From Agarivorans sp. Toyoura001 (GTDB lineage Bacteria; Pseudomonadota; Gammaproteobacteria; Enterobacterales; Celerinatantimonadaceae), in assembly GCF_005405585.1 (NCBI RefSeq), contig NZ_BJEQ01000002.1, forward strand, positions 248,001-312,000: a stretch of 64,000 bases of DNA, read 5' to 3'. Under the pieces are notes generated by a model, which made no database searches, was not told where the DNA came from, and saw nothing but the letters and a program-made list of their open reading frames with translations. Of the stretch, positions 63,303-64,000 are shown one piece after another. The position numbers were made by a program, and so were the translations under genes. Positions within the stretch are counted from its first letter, which is position 1; each line of letters starts with the position of its first letter.

Positions 63303-64000
63303 ATGAGTAAAACAACCGCAACAATATCACTGTTCATAGCACTACTAAGTCTTTTGTGGCTTCAAGCAGAACCCATTCTATTGTCCTATGAAAACTTCTT
63401 TCAATGGCGATCTGCGCTCATTCAATATAGTGGAATGCTAGCGGTAGGTTTGATGAGCTTAACCATGTTACTGGCTTTGCGCTTGCCCTTTATTGAGCAA
63501 CTCACCAAAGGTTTAGATAAGTCTTACCGCTTACACAAATACCTTGGCATAGCAGCTGTCGTAACAGGCGCAGTACATTGGCTACTAGCCATCATTCCTA
63601 AACAACTGGTAAGAGCCGGAGTGTTAGATAAACCTGTAAGAGGTAGCGGACCAAATAACCCCGACACTTTGTACACGCTAATCAAACCATTAAAAGAGCT
63701 AGCTGAGCATGTTGGTGAATGGGCTTTTTATGGCATTGTTGTATTGGTAATAGTGGCTCTACTGGGGGTTATTCGCTACAAAGGCTTTCGCTTTTCTCAC
63801 AAACTGATGTCGGTAGCCTTTTTAGTCATCGCCTTTCACTCAGCAGTATTAATCAAACACAGTTACTGGCCTTATCCAATCACTTACGCTTGCCTAGCGC
63901 TGATTTGGGTAGGCAGCGTAGCAGCAATCTACAGCCTGGTAGGGCGTATAGGTAAAACCAAACAACACATCGCCAAAGTGGCTAACTTTAGGCTCTTACC
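63303..64000 (+). CDS. Ferric reductase-like transmembrane protein, cut by the right edge
   Basis: About 232 residues are visible before the edge, starting at ATG 63303 (AAGG upstream). Six hydrophobic segments; the pair HKYLGIAAVVTGAVHWLLA and HKLMSVAFLVIAFHSAVLIKH carries the four histidines that bind two haems in ferric-reductase-like (NOX/FRE) membrane domains. The C-terminal FAD/NAD(P)H reductase domains should follow outside the window. It would move electrons across the membrane to iron or another acceptor. Monogenic as far as visible. Confidence 0.85.
   Translation, partial: MSKTTATISLFIALLSLLWLQAEPILLSYENFFQWRSALIQYSGMLAVGLMSLTMLLALRLPFIEQLTKGLDKSYRLHKYLGIAAVVTGAVHWLLAIIPKQLVRAGVLDKPVRGSGPNNPDTLYTLIKPLKELAEHVGEWAFYGIVVLVIVALLGVIRYKGFRFSHKLMSVAFLVIAFHSAVLIKHSYWPYPITYACLALIWVGSVAAIYSLVGRIGKTKQHIAKVANFRLL

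Noticed and set aside
1-64000. CRISPR arrays, insertion sequences, prophage, toxin-antitoxin pairs or defence islands
   Set aside because: I looked for direct-repeat arrays, transposase motifs and typical defence or phage proteins and found none. The genes are housekeeping, envelope, signalling or carbohydrate genes with uniform style.

Overview
The window looks like a chromosomal segment of a marine, polysaccharide-degrading gammaproteobacterium of the Alteromonadales; an Agarivorans-like genome is my best guess. This is inferred from close matches to gammaproteobacterial Icd, FadD and HPF, from small families typical of Vibrio/Shewanella/Alteromonas relatives (DUF2960, DUF2750, PA3496-like, TIGR02450), and from paired LamB-type porins beside a GH10 xylanase and a multimodular GH13 amylase. 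I see no rRNA, tRNA, CRISPR array, insertion sequence or prophage.

Layout. 1-5.1 kb: a transglutaminase/DUF58/MoxR operon (cut by the left edge), a small membrane protein, a secreted trypsin-like protease with a GlyGly-CTERM tail, a nucleotidyltransferase-like protein and DUF2960. 5.5-9.8 kb: an RND efflux pair (lipoprotein adaptor plus pump). 9.9-12.7 kb: a periplasmic binding protein and FadD. 12.8-20.3 kb: a carbohydrate region with two LamB-family porins, a GH10 xylanase lipoprotein, isocitrate dehydrogenase, an unknown lipoprotein and an orphan CBM2 module. 20.7-25.1 kb: HPF, two GNAT acetyltransferases, an unknown protein, a LysR regulator, and VanZ-like and DUF6653-like membrane proteins. 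25.5-32.1 kb: signalling genes (PAS-MCP, ACT-domain protein, GGDEF/EAL protein, CheX-REC fusion) plus a tautomerase. 32.2-43.5 kb: a PEP-CTERM protein, ABC1 kinase, EEP-family hydrolase, DUF4399, DUF3634-like, CBM-like secreted protein, orphan sugar-binding protein, DEAD-box helicase, rhomboid, DUF2750, a PA3496-like small protein, an MFS transporter and an SDR. 43.7-49.7 kb: a compact KASIII-like / diiron-protein / RND-exporter operon with a PhoD-like phosphatase upstream. 50-64 kb: the amylase, a nitroreductase, PpiC, small proteins, a cupredoxin / GGDEF-EAL / porin operon, a lipoprotein, a quinone-oxidoreductase-like dehydrogenase, and a ferric-reductase-like membrane protein cut by the right edge.

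How the genes may work together. The carbohydrate genes share regulatory DNA. Both lamB-type genes have the same bipartite promoter element with identical spacing to the -10. One LacI-type motif recurs at both porin genes, the xylanase and the amylase. A second palindrome links the xylanase to a c-di-GMP gene. Two short operons have no function I can name and are the best candidates for undescribed systems: the KASIII/diiron/RND-exporter operon (possible production and export of a modified acyl compound) and the cupredoxin/EAL/porin operon (possible envelope copper or redox sensing linked to c-di-GMP). One gene (35340, minus strand) appears to start at ATT, because only that start keeps the expected catalytic Asn at position 7; two more genes may also use ATC or ATT.

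Limits: all family assignments come from reading motifs, with no database search. Starts were chosen from Shine-Dalgarno spacing and family knowledge. Terminators and operators were found by eye.
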